A stretch of 5,439 nucleotides of DNA from Actinomycetota bacterium (GTDB lineage: Bacteria; Actinomycetota; Thermoleophilia; Solirubrobacterales; Thermoleophilaceae), in assembly GCA_005883295.1 (NCBI GenBank), contig VAWV01000008.1:1-5439 (forward strand), in the 5' to 3' direction. The notes beneath the pieces are model-generated. The model worked only from the letters and a program-made list of their open reading frames with translations. It was not told the DNA's origin and did not search any database. Of this stretch, positions 5,073 through 5,439 are shown piece after piece; the stretch's first letter is position 1; the number at the start of each line of letters is the position of its first letter. Both the position numbers and the translations under genes were made by a program.

Positions 5073-5101
5073 TCTCGTCCTCGGCCGGGGCGATCGCCGC
5101 G

Positions 5102-5439
5102 CTAGCGCCTGAACGGCGAGATCATCGCTCCGATGATCGCCCCCGTCGCCGCGCCGCCCAGGCCGGCCGCCCAGCTCGTGTCGCGGTCGGCGAGCGGGAG
5201 AAGCAGCAGGACCGCGGCGATCACGGTGACCCCGATCAGGTCGTTGCCGCGGTCGTCGCCTCGCCGGCCGGCGAGGAGGTCGTCCACCACCCACGCCGTG
5301 AGGAGGGCGAGCGCCCCGCCGTTGGCGCCGATCGCCGGGTAGACGCTCAGGGCCACGGTGAGCGCACCGCCCGCGGTGGCGCCGAGCAGGAAGATCGCCA
5401 GCACCGCGCCGGAGCCGAAGCGGCGCTCGAGGTGCATCC
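5102..5439 (-). CDS. Rhomboid-fold membrane protein, C-terminal half, apparently catalytically inactive (partial)
   Basis: The gene enters from the right edge and ends at TAG (5104-5102). At least 111 residues are visible, counted here from the Met codon at 5437, which is probably internal. Four hydrophobic segments (about 11-33, 35-52, 66-83 and 86-106) follow LERRFGSG, as in the second half of rhomboid proteases. The first of these leads into the position of the GxSG serine motif, but the sequence there is IGANGGALALL, with Asn39 in place of Ser. The last should carry the catalytic His in a pattern like AxHxxG, but reads SWAAGLGGAATGAIIGAM, with Gly92 at the aligned place. Both members of the Ser/His dyad thus seem lost, although helix packing glycines remain. 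The early helices are outside the window. The family call rests on pattern memory and a partial sequence. Confidence 0.65.
   Translation of the reverse strand, partial: MHLERRFGSGAVLAIFLLGATAGGALTVALSVYPAIGANGGALALLTAWVVDDLLAGRRGDDRGNDLIGVTVIAAVLLLLPLADRDTSWAAGLGGAATGAIIGAMISPFRR

Noticed and set aside
4984..5101. tRNA-Sec or a SECIS element after selD
   Set aside because: The hairpin lacks tRNA arms, a TCA anticodon and a TTCGA T loop, and bacterial SECIS elements lie inside coding regions next to an in-frame TGA, which is not seen here.

Overview
The window is very GC-rich, uses GTG and TTG starts, and its proteins read like those of a deep-branching actinobacterium of the Thermoleophilia/Solirubrobacterales type. 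This placement is inferred from protein resemblance and base composition, because no rRNA is present. The DNA looks chromosomal: genes are closely packed, and I see no transposase, phage gene, CRISPR array or attachment-site duplication.

Left part (1-1932). The window opens in the last codons of a YihY/BrkB-type membrane protein gene (+). A complete tRNA-Leu with anticodon UAA follows on the minus strand. Next comes a large plus-strand gene for an unusual sigma factor. In one chain it carries ECF-type sigma regions 2 and 4, a zinc-finger anti-sigma domain (C...HxxxCxxC), a predicted membrane helix and a long disordered Ser/Gly/Pro tail that should lie outside the cell.

Middle part (1929-3939, minus strand). 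Reading 5' to 3' on the minus strand there are three genes: a 109-residue helical protein of unknown function, a UPF0173-type metallo-beta-lactamase-fold hydrolase placed one base after it, and a ferritin-like dimetal oxidase of the R2lox kind. The oxidase has the full metal-ligand set, the Val and Tyr that form the R2lox ether crosslink, and Phe in place of the R2 radical Tyr. The first two genes look translationally coupled. The oxidase lies 96 bp further on behind an inverted repeat, so it may be partly independent. Its stop codon overlaps that of the convergent sigma-factor gene.

Right part (3940-5439). selD (selenophosphate synthetase, Cys form) is transcribed divergently from the three-gene set. 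Only 18 bp separate the two GTG starts, and that gap holds one AT-rich block that reads as a -10 box on both strands (GATAAT on +, TATTAT on -), each placed for a leaderless mRNA. After selD, a nearly perfect 35-bp palindrome lies between it and a convergent gene that runs off the window. That gene encodes the C-terminal half of a rhomboid-fold membrane protein in which both catalytic positions appear to be replaced (GxSG Ser by Asn, TM6 His by Gly).

The genes do not form one obvious pathway. The best leads are the single-chain membrane sigma/anti-sigma switch, the symmetric leaderless divergent promoter, the probable rhomboid pseudoprotease and the R2lox-type oxidase next to a UPF0173 hydrolase.
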